The notes under the pieces: model-generated
The model's input: the letters and a program-made list of their open reading frames with translations, nothing else
Told to the model about the DNA's origin: nothing
Databases searched by the model: none
Program-made: the position numbers and the translations under genes
Part shown: piece after piece, positions 6,102 to 7,173 of the stretch
Layout: every line of letters begins with the position of its first letter
How positions within the stretch are numbered: the stretch's first letter is position 1
From: Bacteroidales bacterium UBA1266
Lineage (GTDB): Bacteria; Bacteroidota; Bacteroidia; Bacteroidales; WCHB1-69
Reading direction: 5' to 3'
Assembly: GCA_002308135.1 (NCBI GenBank)
Contig: DBVK01000167.1
Span: 10,872 to 18,044 of the forward strand
Length of the DNA stretch: 7,173 bases

Positions 6102-7173
6102 GACAACTCTGGCTTGAATTCAAACAGCGCCCTGTGTGGCGCAAAGTATGCGACATCCTGCTGGTGCTCTTCGCACTGGCAGGTGCCGCTATTATAGGTG
6201 CCTGGGGGCTCTACCAGCTGGGCGTCACCAACAACCGCGGGGCGGTGGACAAGAACTACCGCTACCTGATGTCGGTGAGCGAAATGGAGAACCTCAAGGA
6301 CGCCAAGCTGACACAAGAACAGATTGACGAGCAGTGGGCTCTGCAGTACGGCCGTCTGGCCGCACTGGCACGCTTCTACCCCGAGAACGCACGCCTGATG
6401 CTGCGCGCAGCACAGTGCAGCGACGACCCGCTGGTGGTGAACCGCATGGTTGCCGCCGCTCAGGTGTACATGGAGGAGCAAGACAGCATAGAGGGCCTGG
6501 CGGAACGCATAGCCACCGTGCTTGGCGGCGTACCGCAGCAGCAGCGCACCAACCTCATACCGTGGATGGCCGAACCAGCATGGCCTGCCCTGAAGGAGGC
6601 CATACTTCGCGACAGCGCCCTCATAAACGAGGCTGGACGCCTCACGGGCGTGGAGCCCCGCATGATTGTGGGTTGTCTCATAGGCGAGCAGATACGCCTG
6701 TTCAACAGCAAGCGCGAGATGTTCAAGAAGTACCTAGGCCCCGTCAAGGTGCTGAGCGTGCAGAGCCAGTTCAGCTACGGTGTCAACGGCATCAAGGACT
6801 TCACTGCCGAAGCGGTGGAGCAGCATCTACAGGACCCCACGTCGGAGTTCTACATGGGCAAGGCCTATGAGCACCTGCTGGACTTTGAGACCGACGACCA
6901 CGCCACCGAGCGCTACAACCGTCTCGTCGATTACCGCAACCACCTGTATAGCTATATCTATACCGGCTGCATACTGCACCAGACGATGCTGCAATGGCGC
7001 CGCGCAGGCTATGACATCAGCGACCGCCCCGACGTGCTGTTCACGCTGTTCAATGTGGGCTTCTCGCAGTCGGTGCCTAAGCCTGACCCCGTGCCCGGAG
7101 GCAGCCACATAGAGGTGGGCGACCGCATGTACACCTTCGGCGGCATAGGTTTCGACTTCTACTACAGCGGCGA
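6098..7173 (+). CDS. Membrane-anchored periplasmic protein of unknown function with a possible lysozyme-fold-like motif (3' truncated)
   Basis: 358 codons are visible and the frame is still open at the window edge. The ATG overlaps the nhaD stop (ATGA). Residues 1-16 are basic (Arg/Lys-rich) and 17-39 are a single hydrophobic helix, predicting an N-in, C-out anchor with the rest in the periplasm. Residues about 50-180 look helical. The most distinctive stretch is 184-241: G-V-E-P-R-M-I-V, then G-E-Q (Glu197), 'LFNSKREMFKKYLGP', then 'QSQFSYGVNGIKDFTAEAVE' at 222-241. A Glu in a helix followed by a Ser-x-G-x-x-G-I/M-x-x-x-T-A segment resembles the order of catalytic Glu and G-L-M-Q...T-A in lysozyme-fold lytic transglycosylases, and I recall a similar layout in DUF1402-type proteins. 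That is inference, not a family match. The C-terminal visible part has His/Tyr-rich helices and ends Gly-rich. Codon choice differs from the upstream genes (AGC/TCG for Ser, AAG, GAG). Confidence 0.75.
   Translation, partial: MRQLWLEFKQRPVWRKVCDILLVLFALAGAAIIGAWGLYQLGVTNNRGAVDKNYRYLMSVSEMENLKDAKLTQEQIDEQWALQYGRLAALARFYPENARLMLRAAQCSDDPLVVNRMVAAAQVYMEEQDSIEGLAERIATVLGGVPQQQRTNLIPWMAEPAWPALKEAILRDSALINEAGRLTGVEPRMIVGCLIGEQIRLFNSKREMFKKYLGPVKVLSVQSQFSYGVNGIKDFTAEAVEQHLQDPTSEFYMGKAYEHLLDFETDDHATERYNRLVDYRNHLYSYIYTGCILHQTMLQWRRAGYDISDRPDVLFTLFNVGFSQSVPKPDPVPGGSHIEVGDRMYTFGGIGFDFYYSG

Noticed and set aside
6334..6870. Open + strand frame of 178 codons within the last gene
   Set aside because: It is out of frame with a better-supported membrane-anchored protein; the translation is Arg/Gly/His-rich and low in hydrophobic residues, as expected for a shifted frame of GC-rich coding DNA.

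Overview
The window looks like chromosomal DNA from a member of the Bacteroidota, most likely a Bacteroidales (Bacteroides/Phocaeicola/Prevotella-like) species of moderate GC content. Three things point there: the protein families and the way they are combined (SurA-like isomerase tail, patatin fused to an outer-membrane barrel, GWxTD protein, NhaD antiporter), starts that mostly lack a Shine-Dalgarno sequence, and a purely A-rich leader in front of nhaD. The species cannot be fixed from the sequence alone.

All six genes lie on the + strand and are tightly packed. In order they are: the 3' end of a probable periplasmic peptidyl-prolyl isomerase (1-222); rsmE, the 16S rRNA m3U1498 methyltransferase (224-934, 1 nt after the previous stop); a 770-residue exported patatin-like phospholipase with a POTRA-like segment and C-terminal outer-membrane beta-barrel (938-3250, 3 nt gap); an exported GWxTD-domain protein of unknown function (3261-4673, 10 nt gap); an NhaD-type Na+/H+ antiporter (4713-6101, 39 nt gap); and a membrane-anchored periplasmic protein of unknown function that overlaps the nhaD stop by 4 nt and runs off the right edge (6098-7173). 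No RNA gene, insertion sequence, CRISPR array, convincing terminator or long non-coding stretch was seen. The largest gap, 39 nt before nhaD, is the only plausible place for an internal promoter.

The layout suggests one transcription unit, or two with a break before nhaD. The common theme is the cell envelope: periplasmic folding, outer-membrane lipid hydrolysis, an exported unknown, an inner-membrane ion antiporter and a periplasmic unknown. rsmE is the only gene with a cytoplasmic housekeeping job. The functional link between these proteins is inferred from gene order only.

Most of the window is ordinary core genome. The points most worth a second look are the last gene, whose central motif resembles the catalytic region of lysozyme-fold transglycosylases; the variant GYKTD motif in the GWxTD protein; the patatin-barrel fusion, which lacks the usual Omp85 loop motif; a Shine-Dalgarno-like sequence and in-frame ATG inside that gene, downstream of the catalytic region and ahead of the POTRA and barrel; and a sharp change in codon choice at the nhaD/last-gene boundary.
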